Shown here: positions 54,000 through 62,920 of the stretch, piece by piece
Layout of the letters: each line of letters opens with the position of its first letter
Numbering within the stretch: the first letter of the stretch is position 1
NCBI GenBank assembly: GCA_040882225.1
Contig: JBBEBR010000006.1
Coordinates: 186,001 to 250,000, forward strand
Direction: 5' to 3'
Source of the DNA: Gracilimonas sp040882225
GTDB taxonomy: Bacteria; Bacteroidota; Rhodothermia; Balneolales; Balneolaceae
Length of the DNA: 64,000 nt
Made by a program: the position numbers and the translations under genes
The notes under the pieces: generated by a model
The model's input: the letters and a program-made list of their open reading frames with translations, nothing else
Told to the model about the DNA's origin: nothing
Database searches by the model: none

Positions 54000-55609
54000 A
54001 ACTCAACCAAGTGATGTCTTCTTAAATCCAGACCCTTCTTTTCCATTTCTTTCAAGAGAATATCCCAAATATCTAAACCATATTTATTCATGAAGTAAAT
54101 TGGGGAAACCGCGCGTTCCTGCAATCCGCCATCAGGAAATAAATTCACTTTAATTTTCTCAATGCGCTTAATTTGTGTTTCTTCTTGTTGCTTAATTGAG
54201 CGATGCACCCTTCCCAAAAGTTTATCGAGCTCACTTTCGAATCCAGCCACAGTTTTACCGATGGTTCCATCCAGAGTTGGATCAATTTTACTAATTACCT
54301 CCAACGGATTTTCAGCCGCTTCTTCCAGTTTTGACTTCCAGCTCTTGAAAACCACGTCCAAATCTACCGTATTGGTTCGCTCGATAAATTCTGATTCAAG
54401 ATCCTCAACTCTTTTAGAATACTCGTGAACTTGAAAAGGCAGCTTCTCTATGATTCGCGAAATACCCGACTCAATTATCGTGGCACATAAGCGCGGAAAA
54501 ATCACCGGCATTTCCAATTCAAATTCAGCATATAAATCTTTCATTTGCCCGTAATAAGCCAACTCTCCTGGCCCAGACACATATCCGAGTGTTGGTAAAA
54601 GTTTGTCCTGAATTACCGGCCTCAGGAAAACATTCGGGGAATAATTTTGAGGATTGTCTTCAATATCATCCAATAATTCAGAAGTGCTCCAGCTAAGATT
54701 CCCTGCTTTCCAGCCAATTCCATCTTTATGAATTTTTACGCGCCCTTCCTTCTCCGAAAAATAAAATAAGTTGGAGTCTCCATTAGCTACCTGCCGATGA
54801 AATATTTTCTCCATCTCCGCACTTTTAGTTTCGATGGCATCATAAATCTCATCCGCTTTGGTAATAGATTTGTGAAAATCTGCAGCCAATATTTTCTTTA
54901 TTTCGGGGTGATTGCTGCCAGCCACTAACAAACCATGTCCCGAAAACCAGCTGTCTATTAAACCGGCAAAAGCCTGGGCGTGCGTCTTTCCCGGCGTATA
55001 ATGTTGATTAATTTCGTCCCAAAGTATTGCGGAGAGATCTGTATCGAATAACTCCTCCGTTATTTTGGCTTTAAAAGACTCCAGTTCTTCCGGCAACGCT
55101 TGCTCCCCCACTGGATGCCCATCCCCTTCTGTTTTTAATTTAACTTTGGTGAAATCTTTTCTGCCCAAAATTCCAGCCCAAGAAATTTCTTCAAAATCAT
55201 GGTCTTCATCAGCCATCCAAAACACAGGAACCACAGGCCGGTTAAACTCCTTCTCATATTTTTTTGCGAGCAGGATTGCGGTTATGGTTTTATAAATGGT
55301 AAAAACCGGCCCACCATAAACTCCCAATTGCTGCCCTGTAACGATAACAAGCGCATTATCTTGAGAGAGTTTTTCCAGCTGGGTTTGCTGGTTTTCAAGA
55401 ATCCCCAATTCCTTATGATACGCGGAAAGTGCGGAAATAAAATCCGATCTGGAATCTTGCGCCCCAACTGATTCGGCCTTTTTCCTGATGTCGTTTTGGT
55501 CCCAGGGATTATATCCGAAGAATGAATTTAATTTTTGATAATCAGTAAGGTAAGTGTTAAAAAGTTTTGAGTAAGGGAGTGTTTGAAACGAACAATCACT
55601 TATATCCAA
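53996..55609 (-). CDS. bshC: Bacillithiol biosynthesis cysteine-adding enzyme
   Basis: 537 aa. It links cysteine to GlcN-malate in the last step of bacillithiol synthesis. The family-defining start FQTLPYSKLFNTYLTDYQKLNSFFGYNP is present, with VIVTGQQLGVYGGPVFTIYKTITAI, PVFWMADEDHDFEEI and a long coiled-coil (about 385-470). bshA and bshB are not in the window. Its presence implies bacillithiol as low-molecular-weight thiol. Confidence 0.95.
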   Translation of the reverse strand: MDISDCSFQTLPYSKLFNTYLTDYQKLNSFFGYNPWDQNDIRKKAESVGAQDSRSDFISALSAYHKELGILENQQTQLEKLSQDNALVIVTGQQLGVYGGPVFTIYKTITAILLAKKYEKEFNRPVVPVFWMADEDHDFEEISWAGILGRKDFTKVKLKTEGDGHPVGEQALPEELESFKAKITEELFDTDLSAILWDEINQHYTPGKTHAQAFAGLIDSWFSGHGLLVAGSNHPEIKKILAADFHKSITKADEIYDAIETKSAEMEKIFHRQVANGDSNLFYFSEKEGRVKIHKDGIGWKAGNLSWSTSELLDDIEDNPQNYSPNVFLRPVIQDKLLPTLGYVSGPGELAYYGQMKDLYAEFELEMPVIFPRLCATIIESGISRIIEKLPFQVHEYSKRVEDLESEFIERTNTVDLDVVFKSWKSKLEEAAENPLEVISKIDPTLDGTIGKTVAGFESELDKLLGRVHRSIKQQEETQIKRIEKIKVNLFPDGGLQERAVSPIYFMNKYGLDIWDILLKEMEKKGLDLRRHHLVEL

Positions 55610-55611
55610 TT

Positions 55612-56187
55612 TTATCCTTTCATTTTAGAAATGCGGTCTCTGATTTTTGCCGCCTTCTCGTAGTTTTCAGTTTCTACCGCTGTTTTCAAATCTGCTTCCA
55701 GTTTTTCTAACTGCGATAATTCTTTTTGTCCGGGAGCGGACTCTTCGGTTTGTAAAGCTTCCTGACTTTGCGGCTCGGGTTCTGTACTAATTCCCGCTTC
55801 CTTCAGTACCTCAGAGTTCACATAAATAGGTGCGTTAAAACGAACAGCGAGTGCAATTGCATCACTCGGCCGCGAGTCGAGTTCCACCACCTGACTATCA
55901 CGTTCATAATGAATTTGAGCATAGAATGTACCCTCACTCAATTCATTTATATAAACCTGTTTTACTTCTGTATCAAAGCTTAACAAGAAATTTTTTAACA
56001 GGTCGTGAGACATTGGCCGGGGTGGTTTTATATTCTCAAGCTCGAGTGCTATAGCTTGCGCTTCGAAAGATCCAATTATGATTGGTAGCCTTCTATTTCC
56101 TTCAGATTCCGATAATATCAGCGCGTAAGCTCCCCCGCTGCTGGGGCTGGTAGAAAGCCCCAAAATTTCCATCAGTATTTTACTCAA
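55612..56187 (-). CDS. Bifunctional nuclease-family protein with UVR motif
   Basis: 191 aa. The DUF151/BFN domain occupies residues ~1-130 (EILGLSTSPSSGGAYALILSE, LPIIIGSFEAQAIALELENIKPPRPMSHDLL, SRPSDAIALAVRFNAPIYV). A Glu/Gln-rich linker leads to a UVR motif (LEADLKTAVETENYEKAAKIRDRISKMKG) at the C-terminus. The role may be nucleic-acid or protein interaction. It is 2 bp upstream of bshC. Confidence 0.92.
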   Translation of the reverse strand: MSKILMEILGLSTSPSSGGAYALILSESEGNRRLPIIIGSFEAQAIALELENIKPPRPMSHDLLKNFLLSFDTEVKQVYINELSEGTFYAQIHYERDSQVVELDSRPSDAIALAVRFNAPIYVNSEVLKEAGISTEPEPQSQEALQTEESAPGQKELSQLEKLEADLKTAVETENYEKAAKIRDRISKMKG

Positions 56188-56351
56188 AACTATACCTGTT
56201 TAAAATCGTTTGTATTACCTCAAAAGGTAAGAATTTTTATCTAAGTCTTAAACTTAGGCTTTGAATAAACAACTTTTGTGAATCAGAAAAAGTTTATTCC
56301 AATTTCCTTTCATAAAAATATCAAATAAAGGTATATTCTCGCCCAATTTCG

Positions 56352-56382
56352 TTGACATTGCAAAACATTGAACCTAACTTTT
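56352..56382 (+). promoter_or_regulatory. Candidate nuo promoter
   Basis: TTGACA (56352-56357), a 17-bp spacer, then TAACTTTT (56375-56382) fits the Bacteroidota TTG/TAnnTTTG pattern except for the final base. The expected start near 56387 leaves a ~23-nt leader to the nuoA ATG. The rest of the 222-bp divergent gap is AT-rich with no other signal. Confidence 0.45.
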
Positions 56383-56409
56383 CGGTTCACTATTTGAGAA
56401 TCTACAGAC

Positions 56410-56784
56410 ATGCTTGAAAACTATTTGCCGATTTTAATTATTACCGTTGTGGCCATTACCCTGGCTCTTCTCTTGATGTCACTCTCGCGAATTCTGGGGC
56501 CTTTCCGTCCAAACAAAACCAAACTCAATCCTTATGAAAGTGGAATGGATCCTGTTGGGGAAGCCCGAGACCGCTATTCTATCAGTTTTTACCTGGTGGC
56601 CATGGAGTTTATTGTGTTCGACATTGAGGTCGTTTTTATTTATCCCTGGGCGGTACGTTACCTGGAATTAGGTTTTGGAACGTTTGTGGCAATGATGCTT
56701 TTCATTGTTGTGTTATTTGTAGGTCTACTATATACGCTCAAAAAAGGAACCTTAGACTGGGACCTAAATAAACTTAAAGGATAA
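56410..56784 (+). CDS. nuoA: NADH-quinone oxidoreductase subunit A
   Basis: 124 aa with three TM segments. Conserved NPYESGMDPVGEARDRYSISFYLVAMEFIVFDIEVVFIYPWA is diagnostic. First gene of the nuo operon; 9 bp before nuoB. Confidence 0.97.
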   Translation: MLENYLPILIITVVAITLALLLMSLSRILGPFRPNKTKLNPYESGMDPVGEARDRYSISFYLVAMEFIVFDIEVVFIYPWAVRYLELGFGTFVAMMLFIVVLFVGLLYTLKKGTLDWDLNKLKG

Positions 56785-56793
56785 AATCTCACC

Positions 56794-57276
56794 ATGGGAA
56801 TTGAATCAGCACTCGGCGAAGGTTTTTTAACTACTAAAATGGATGCACTCTCCAACTGGGCGCGCGCCAATGCCGCATGGCCTATGCCAATGGGACTGGC
56901 ATGTTGCGCAATTGAAATGATGGCTTTTGCCGGCCCGCGTTATGATGCCTCCCGTTTCGGGTCAGAAGTTATGCGGTTCTCTCCGCGCCAGAGTGATGTT
57001 ATGATTGTAGCCGGGTGGGCTACTTATAAAATGTCTCATGCTATTCGACGAATTTGGGATCAAATGCCCGATCCAAAATGGTGTATCGCCATGGGCGCTT
57101 GTGCCTCTACCGGAGGAATGCATCGCTGCTACGGAGTAGTACAAGGTGTGGATAATTTCTTACCGGTTGACGCCTACATCTCCGGTTGCCCACCCCGCCC
57201 TGATGCAGTTATTCACGCATTGATGAAAATTCAGGACAAAATTAAAACCGAGCACTCTGTACTTTTAGATACATAA
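56794..57276 (+). CDS. nuoB: NADH-quinone oxidoreductase subunit B
   Basis: 160 aa. It binds the N2 [4Fe-4S] cluster that reduces quinone. Ligands are Cys37, Cys38 (GLACCAIEMM), Cys103 (GACASTGG) and Cys132 (SGCPPRPD). It is complete and 3 bp before nuoC. Confidence 0.98.
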   Translation: MGIESALGEGFLTTKMDALSNWARANAAWPMPMGLACCAIEMMAFAGPRYDASRFGSEVMRFSPRQSDVMIVAGWATYKMSHAIRRIWDQMPDPKWCIAMGACASTGGMHRCYGVVQGVDNFLPVDAYISGCPPRPDAVIHALMKIQDKIKTEHSVLLDT

Positions 57277-57279
57277 ACT

Positions 57280-57792
57280 ATGGATTTAGATTTGAATGAA
57301 ACTTTGAAGGGTGTAGTCGACGGATTATCAGAAGGGTTTTCTGATGACTTGATTGAAGTTTACCAATCCTGCGACCATACCTATATTCGTGTTGAAGCAG
57401 CAGCTATTGTTCGGATATGCAAGTACCTAAAAGAAAAGCATCATTTCATCCAATTATGTGATGTGTTAGGAACCGATCGGTATACATCAGAAGAGCGTTT
57501 CGAGGTAATTTATAACATAATGAACCTTCGCACACAGGATCGGATTTTTGTAAAGATTTGTGTAGATGAAGAAAATCCTTCTGTGCAATCTGTCACTTCA
57601 ATTTGGACAGCTGCCGGTTGGAATGAACGTGAAGTTTATGATATGTTCGGAATTTGGTTTGAAAACCATCCTGATCTGAGAAGAGTATTTTTACCAGAAG
57701 ACTATGAATATTTCCCATTGCGTAAAGAATTTCCACTACTTGGTATTCCGGGTTCTATCGAGCTACCTAATACAACCCCAGAAACGGAGTAA
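57280..57792 (+). CDS. nuoC: NADH-quinone oxidoreductase subunit C
   Basis: 170 aa, the peripheral-arm 30-kDa subunit. The hallmark SIWTAAGWNEREVYDMFGIWFENHPDLRRVFLPEDY is present, followed by PLRKEFPL. It is separate from nuoD (not fused as in E. coli) and is followed by it after 3 bp. Confidence 0.97.
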   Translation: MDLDLNETLKGVVDGLSEGFSDDLIEVYQSCDHTYIRVEAAAIVRICKYLKEKHHFIQLCDVLGTDRYTSEERFEVIYNIMNLRTQDRIFVKICVDEENPSVQSVTSIWTAAGWNEREVYDMFGIWFENHPDLRRVFLPEDYEYFPLRKEFPLLGIPGSIELPNTTPETE

Positions 57793-57795
57793 GAA

Positions 57796-59088
57796 ATGAA
57801 AGCAAATGATATTGGCAGTAAGGTAGATCCGAAGTTCTTTGAAGAACATCAACGGAAACTATATAAAAGCCTCGAAGACAAACATACTACCATTGAGGAA
57901 ATTGACAGTGAGGATCCCTTAAATTCCAAGATGATCCTGAATATGGGCCCACAGCATCCTGCAACACACGGGGTAATTCGGCTGGTTTTACAATTAAGGG
58001 GCGAAACTATTGAAAAGACTAAGATTGATATCGGATATCTTCACCGCGGTGTCGAAAAGATTGCCGAAAACAAAACTTATCAGGAGTTCATGCCCTATAC
58101 CGACCGCATGGATTACCTTTCCCCGTATGGTAACAATGTAGCATTATGCACCGCAGTCGAAAAATTGGCTGATATTGAAGTCCCTGAGCGAGCTCATTAT
58201 ATTAGAATGATTTGCTGCGAATTGGCGAGAATTTCCTCACACTTATTGTGGTTGGGAACAATGGTAATGGATGCCGGCGCTATTTCTTTTTTTATATGGA
58301 CCTTCCGCGAGCGTGAGAAAATTTATGATATTTTTGATGAAGTAGCCGGCCATCGTTTTACCGTTTCCCACTCCAGAATCGGAGGTGTTGCTAACGATTT
58401 TACCGACAGCGCTGTCGGCCGAATAAAGGAATTTATCACCAAGTTCCCTCAAGAATTAAAAGACTGGCACGGACTGCTCGACAGAAACCGGATATTTATT
58501 GACCGAAATGAAGGTGTTGGAGTTTTACCATCCGATAAAGCATTAGACCTTGGGGCTACCGGCCCTGTTTTACGGGCTTCGGGTTTCGGAGTTGATCAGC
58601 GGATTATCAAGCCCTATGCAAGGTATGATAATGTGGAATTTGAAGTACCTACCCGCATGGAGGGTGATAATCTTGCCCGGTATTTTGTTCGGATGGAGGA
58701 AATGAGAGAGAGCATTCGCATCATTCGCCAATGTTTTGATAAAATGCCTAACGGACCCATCAGAACTAACAATGGGAAGCAAGCTTATCCTTCAAAAGAC
58801 GAAGTGTATTATTCAATGGAAGGCATGATTCATGATTTTATGATGACTGATACCGGAATTTGCCCACCGGCTGGTAAAGAGGTTTATCACGCAATAGAAT
58901 CTGCCAAAGGTGAATTAGGTTATTTCATTCAAAGCGATGGTACAGGGCATCCATGGAGATTAAAAATTAATGCTCCCTCCTTTCGTAACCTTCAGGTTTT
59001 GGAGAATATTCTGGATGGAGAAATGGTAGCTGATACTGTAGTTATAATTGGAGGGGTTGACCCAGTAATGGGAGAAGCAGACAAATAA
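57796..59088 (+). CDS. nuoD: NADH-quinone oxidoreductase subunit D
   Basis: 430 aa, the 49-kDa subunit that forms the quinone pocket with NuoB. NMGPQHPATHGVIRL, IGYLHRGVEKIAE, PYTDRMDYLSP and the C-terminal GGVDPVMGEADK are present. The N-terminal ~45 residues are a variable extension. nuoE begins 1 bp after the stop. Confidence 0.98.
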   Translation: MKANDIGSKVDPKFFEEHQRKLYKSLEDKHTTIEEIDSEDPLNSKMILNMGPQHPATHGVIRLVLQLRGETIEKTKIDIGYLHRGVEKIAENKTYQEFMPYTDRMDYLSPYGNNVALCTAVEKLADIEVPERAHYIRMICCELARISSHLLWLGTMVMDAGAISFFIWTFREREKIYDIFDEVAGHRFTVSHSRIGGVANDFTDSAVGRIKEFITKFPQELKDWHGLLDRNRIFIDRNEGVGVLPSDKALDLGATGPVLRASGFGVDQRIIKPYARYDNVEFEVPTRMEGDNLARYFVRMEEMRESIRIIRQCFDKMPNGPIRTNNGKQAYPSKDEVYYSMEGMIHDFMMTDTGICPPAGKEVYHAIESAKGELGYFIQSDGTGHPWRLKINAPSFRNLQVLENILDGEMVADTVVIIGGVDPVMGEADK

Positions 59089-59089
59089 C

Positions 59090-59632
59090 ATGGAACAAAC
59101 GTATACTTTTACATCAGAAGATTTACAGGAAATTGAAACCATAAAGGCGAAATTTCCAGCTGTGATGCCTGCTACTTTACCTGTTTTATGGGTTGCTCAG
59201 CGCCGATTTGGACATGTAGAACCCGCCGTGCAGCGTTTGGTAGCCGACACTCTTGGCTTACCGGAAGCACATGTGCATGGCGTTGCTACTTTCTACACGC
59301 AATATTACAAGGAAAAGAAAGGCAAGTATGTGCTGGATGTTTGTACTACAACAAGCTGCCAGCTTTGCGGCGGCTATGAAATGCTGCACTATCTGGAAGA
59401 CAAATTAGGTATTAAAGCCGGTGAAACTACTGAAGACGGAATGTTTAGCATCCAGTCTGTAGAATGTTTGGGAGCTTGCGGTTATGCCCCGATGATGCAG
59501 ATTACAAATGACGTGTATGTCAACAATCTCACCGAAGAGAAGTTGGACGATGTTATTGAAAGTTTGAAATCAGGTAAAATGCCTGAGTTTGAATCCGTAG
59601 GAATGCCTCTACTCGAAAAAAGGAATATTTAA
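59090..59632 (+). CDS. nuoE: NADH-quinone oxidoreductase subunit E
   Basis: 180 aa thioredoxin-fold subunit with the N1a [2Fe-2S] cluster: Cys85 and Cys90 (CTTTSC), Cys126 and Cys130 (ECLGACG). HGVATFYTQYY is typical. Confidence 0.97.
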   Translation: MEQTYTFTSEDLQEIETIKAKFPAVMPATLPVLWVAQRRFGHVEPAVQRLVADTLGLPEAHVHGVATFYTQYYKEKKGKYVLDVCTTTSCQLCGGYEMLHYLEDKLGIKAGETTEDGMFSIQSVECLGACGYAPMMQITNDVYVNNLTEEKLDDVIESLKSGKMPEFESVGMPLLEKRNI

Positions 59633-59635
59633 GAT

Positions 59636-60922
59636 ATGGCTGTAGACTGGAAATCATATAAACCTGTTATCATTCCCGATATCCCAAACCTCCAGGAACT
59701 GGATGTTTATCTCAAAAATGATGGCTACACCGCTTTAAAGAAAGTAGTAACAGGTTCCGACTGGACTCCCGAAAGCGTTGTGAATGAGGTAAAAGCAGCT
59801 AATATTCGTGGACGTGGTGGTGCGGGATTCAATGCCGGATTGAAATGGTCGTTCATGCCAAAACCAGATGGCGGGCCACGTTATCTTGCCTGTAATGGTG
59901 ATGAATCTGAGCCGGGTACTTTCAAAGACCGCAAGATTTTTGAATACAATCCTCACCTTTTTATCGAAGGTGCATTGATTGCAGCTTATGCAATGCAGGT
60001 CTCTACCATCTATGTATATATACGTGGAGAGTATTATTCCTGGATTAAGATGATGGAAAAGGCACTTAAAGATGCTTATGACAGAGGTTTTATTGGAAAG
60101 AAGATTTTTGGATCTGATTTCAGTGTTGATTTCCATGTTACAAGCGGTGCCGGAGCTTATATCTGTGGAGAAGAAACTTCCATGTTAGAATCCCTTGAAG
60201 GCAAACGTGGATATCCACGCGTAAAACCACCTTTCCCTGCACAAAAAGGATTATGGGGACGCCCAACCACCATCAACAATATTGAAACACTGGCTAATGT
60301 ACCGCTGGTAATTAATAAGGGTGCAGATTGGTTTAAAGGAATTGGAGTTGAGACTCACCCCGGCCCTGTTCTTTATGGAATTTCCGGTCATGTGAACCGC
60401 CCCGGAGTGTATGAATTGCCGTCAGGCGTTCCCGTTTTTGATTTAATTAATGAAGTTGCCGGCGGAATGCGAAATGGTAAAAAGCTCAAGGCTTTAATTC
60501 CAGGTGGATCCTCTACTCCTGTTCTTCGGGCAGATCAGCTTGAGGGAGTTTCCATGGATGCCGATTCTTTGCGTGAGGCCGGTTCTATGATGGGAACTGC
60601 CGGAATGATTGTAATGGACGAAGACACCGATATGGTAGATATGCTCTGGAGAATTTCCCATTTCTATCACCATGAAAGTTGCGGACAATGTACCCCGTGC
60701 CGTGAAGGTACCGGATGGGCAGAAAAGATTTTACTTAAGATTAAAAACGGTAATGGCGAAATCCGAGATTTAGACCTTCTTCATACCGTTGCAAATCAAA
60801 TGGAAGGCCGAACAATTTGCGCGTTGGCGGATGCCGCTGCATGGCCTATCCGAAATACCATCAACCGGTTCAGAGATGAATTTGACGCTCGATGCAAAAA
60901 AAGCGTTCATGCTGTTGCTTGA
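59636..60922 (+). CDS. nuoF: NADH-quinone oxidoreductase subunit F
   Basis: 428 aa NADH- and FMN-binding subunit. The FMN/NADH loop is IRGRGGAGFNAGLKW, with CNGDESEPGTFKDR and GAYICGEETSMLESLEGKRG. The N3 cluster is at Cys349/352/355 (CGQCTPC), with a fourth Cys near 395 (GRTICAL). It ends at 60922. The usual tight link to nuoG is broken by a 263-bp insert. Confidence 0.98.
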   Translation: MAVDWKSYKPVIIPDIPNLQELDVYLKNDGYTALKKVVTGSDWTPESVVNEVKAANIRGRGGAGFNAGLKWSFMPKPDGGPRYLACNGDESEPGTFKDRKIFEYNPHLFIEGALIAAYAMQVSTIYVYIRGEYYSWIKMMEKALKDAYDRGFIGKKIFGSDFSVDFHVTSGAGAYICGEETSMLESLEGKRGYPRVKPPFPAQKGLWGRPTTINNIETLANVPLVINKGADWFKGIGVETHPGPVLYGISGHVNRPGVYELPSGVPVFDLINEVAGGMRNGKKLKALIPGGSSTPVLRADQLEGVSMDADSLREAGSMMGTAGMIVMDEDTDMVDMLWRISHFYHHESCGQCTPCREGTGWAEKILLKIKNGNGEIRDLDLLHTVANQMEGRTICALADAAAWPIRNTINRFRDEFDARCKKSVHAVA

Positions 60923-60925
60923 AGG

Positions 60926-61180
60926 AATTGATGATTTTTGAATGACGATTGATGATTAATTACTTGAAAATTGAAGAAGCTGATGAATCTGAATTTTGGA
61001 TGCAATTTATTATTGATGAAAAACTTAAACCGACTAATTTGGTTGAACCATTGAAGAAAGAAGCACATGAATTAGCTTCTATATTTATTTCTTCAAGAAA
61101 AACTGCCCAAAAAAAACATTGATTTATTTATGATTGGAATTCAACAACAATCATAAATTATAAATCATAAATCAACAATT
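60926..61180. repeat. Imperfect 32-bp inverted repeats flanking the four-helix-bundle remnant
   Basis: The left arm 60926-60957 and the reverse complement of 61149-61180 match at about 25 of 32 positions (AATTG-TGATT-T-TGA...ATGATT). Both are built of TGATGATT/ATAAATCA wording. They fill the ends of the nuoF-nuoG gap. Confidence 0.65.
60952..61122 (+). pseudogene. C-terminal remnant of a four-helix-bundle (S23/IVS-type) protein gene
   Basis: A 56-aa frame from ATG 60952 to TGA 61120-61122, starting MINYLKIEEADESEFWMQFI and ending SSRKTAQKKH. The EEADESEFWMQFI...LVEPLKKEAHELASIFISSRK pattern matches the last two helices of the family found in 23S rRNA intervening sequences and as free genes in Bacteroidota. 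The first ~60 residues of the usual ~115-120 are missing, replaced by repeat DNA. It is either a decaying gene or a minimal unit. It lies in the same direction as nuo, between inverted repeats. Confidence 0.72.
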
Positions 61181-61185
61181 ATAAG

Positions 61186-62919
61186 ATGCCAGAAGTATTT
61201 ATAGACGGAATTCGTCACGAGTTTAACGAAGGCGACAAAGGCCTTCTTCAATTTATTCTTGATCAGGGAAAAGAAGTGCCTTTTTTCTGCTACCACCCTT
61301 CTATGAGCGCACCGGCTAATTGCCGACAGTGTTATGTGATGGTAGGAACTCCGGTAAAGGACAGAGAAACCGGCGAGTTTGAATTGGATGAAAATGGCGA
61401 GCGTGTAATCAGATGGTTCCCGAAAATGCAAACATCTTGCACCATGGAGTTGCAGGATGGAATGGTTGTCAGAACGCAGGAAACCAGCAATGAAGTTGCC
61501 CAGGCTCAAAAAGATACAATGGAACTTCTGCTGATTAATCATCCCCTCGACTGCCCAATTTGTGACCAGGCTGGTGAATGTCCTCTTCAAATCCAGGCGT
61601 ATAAGTATGGACCCGAAGGCAGTCGGTTTGAGGTTAAAAAAGTTCACAAGCCTAAAAGAGTAGAACTTGGCCCCCGCGTTACTCTCGATGCCGAGCGTTG
61701 CATTAACTGCACCCGATGCGTTCGATTTACCGATGAAATAAGTAAATCGCACCAGCTTACCATTACTTCTCGTGGAGATAAAAATTTCCCAACCACCGCT
61801 CCAGGACGACAGTTCGACGATCCTTACTCAATGAATACCATCGATATTTGTCCTGTTGGCGCGCTTACTTCGTCTGATTTCAGGTTCAAAGCCCGTGTTT
61901 GGGAAATGAATCAAACTCCAAGTATTGATGTAACCAACGGAAAAGGTGCAAATGTCGATATCTGGACTCGCGACAACCTCGTGCTTCGCATCACCCCAAG
62001 ATATAATGGAGAGGTTAATGACCACTGGATGCCGGATGTAGGCCGAAATGCCTACCGCAGATTCAATGAGAACCGTATTTCCCGCCCGGCAATTAAACTG
62101 GATGGCAATAATCAATCCAAAACTTCCTGGAATAACGCCATCGAAACTTTCGCGGAAACTTTAGAGGCGGCCAAACCCGAAGAGGTTCTTGTGGTTGGAA
62201 GCGCGCATGCATCCGTAGAAGAAAATTACGCCCTTATGAAATTCTTCAATGTTTGGGGAGTAAGTAATTTCAAATTTGCACCTCATATTGTTGAAGGCTC
62301 CGGGGATGATTTTTTATTGACTGATGATCAGGCTCCAAATTCAGCCGGCGTTAAGCTTCTTGGGTTTGAAAAAAGCAAGGATCTAAAATCTGCAATCTCT
62401 GATGCTAAGGTAGTAGTAATGCTTTCGGATGAACTTATTGACAGAGGCGTGTTATCCGCAGACGATTTAAAAGGAAAATTCAGCGTATTGCTAACCACCA
62501 ATGAATGTGAGACAAGCAAAGCCGCTGATCTCGTAATTCCCGTTACCTGCGTCGCTGAACATGCTGCAAGTTATGTGAATGTAGACGGCCGCATTCAGCG
62601 CTCACTTCCCGCCAAAGAAACTAAATACACCAATCGAAATCTGAATCTGGAAATGTCGCAAGGACGTTTAGATCGCTATGGCACAAACTTCGACAATTGG
62701 GTTACCGAAGATAATAAAATTGACTGCGTACCTGCCTGGGAGGTCATCACTAAACTTGCAGAGCGCATGGGAGTGAATGTTTCTTTTGATGGAGCCAGAG
62801 AAATTATGGCTGAAATGGCCTCTTCTATCCCCGCCTTCGAAGGCGTTAGTTTTGAGCGGATGGATAACGAAATGGGTATCAACATAAATCCTTCAAAAAA
62901 AGAAGAGGCTAACGCATAA
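61186..62919 (+). CDS. nuoG: NADH-quinone oxidoreductase subunit G
   Basis: 577 aa. The iron-sulphur part is complete: N1b Cys35, Cys46, Cys49, Cys85; N5 His119, Cys123, Cys126, Cys132 (HPLDCPICDQAGEC); N4 Cys172, Cys175, Cys178 (CINCTRC) with a later Cys in DICPVGAL. The molybdopterin-oxidoreductase-like C-terminal half is short compared with the ~900-residue E. coli protein, so the length is of the compact type. nuoH starts 1 bp after its stop. Confidence 0.96.
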   Translation: MPEVFIDGIRHEFNEGDKGLLQFILDQGKEVPFFCYHPSMSAPANCRQCYVMVGTPVKDRETGEFELDENGERVIRWFPKMQTSCTMELQDGMVVRTQETSNEVAQAQKDTMELLLINHPLDCPICDQAGECPLQIQAYKYGPEGSRFEVKKVHKPKRVELGPRVTLDAERCINCTRCVRFTDEISKSHQLTITSRGDKNFPTTAPGRQFDDPYSMNTIDICPVGALTSSDFRFKARVWEMNQTPSIDVTNGKGANVDIWTRDNLVLRITPRYNGEVNDHWMPDVGRNAYRRFNENRISRPAIKLDGNNQSKTSWNNAIETFAETLEAAKPEEVLVVGSAHASVEENYALMKFFNVWGVSNFKFAPHIVEGSGDDFLLTDDQAPNSAGVKLLGFEKSKDLKSAISDAKVVVMLSDELIDRGVLSADDLKGKFSVLLTTNECETSKAADLVIPVTCVAEHAASYVNVDGRIQRSLPAKETKYTNRNLNLEMSQGRLDRYGTNFDNWVTEDNKIDCVPAWEVITKLAERMGVNVSFDGAREIMAEMASSIPAFEGVSFERMDNEMGININPSKKEEANA

Positions 62920-62920
62920 G

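Noticed and set aside
60952..61122. An accessory nuo subunit gene between nuoF and nuoG
   Set aside because: The short frame matches the C-terminal helices of four-helix-bundle proteins and is bounded by inverted repeats, not by nuo-like spacing.
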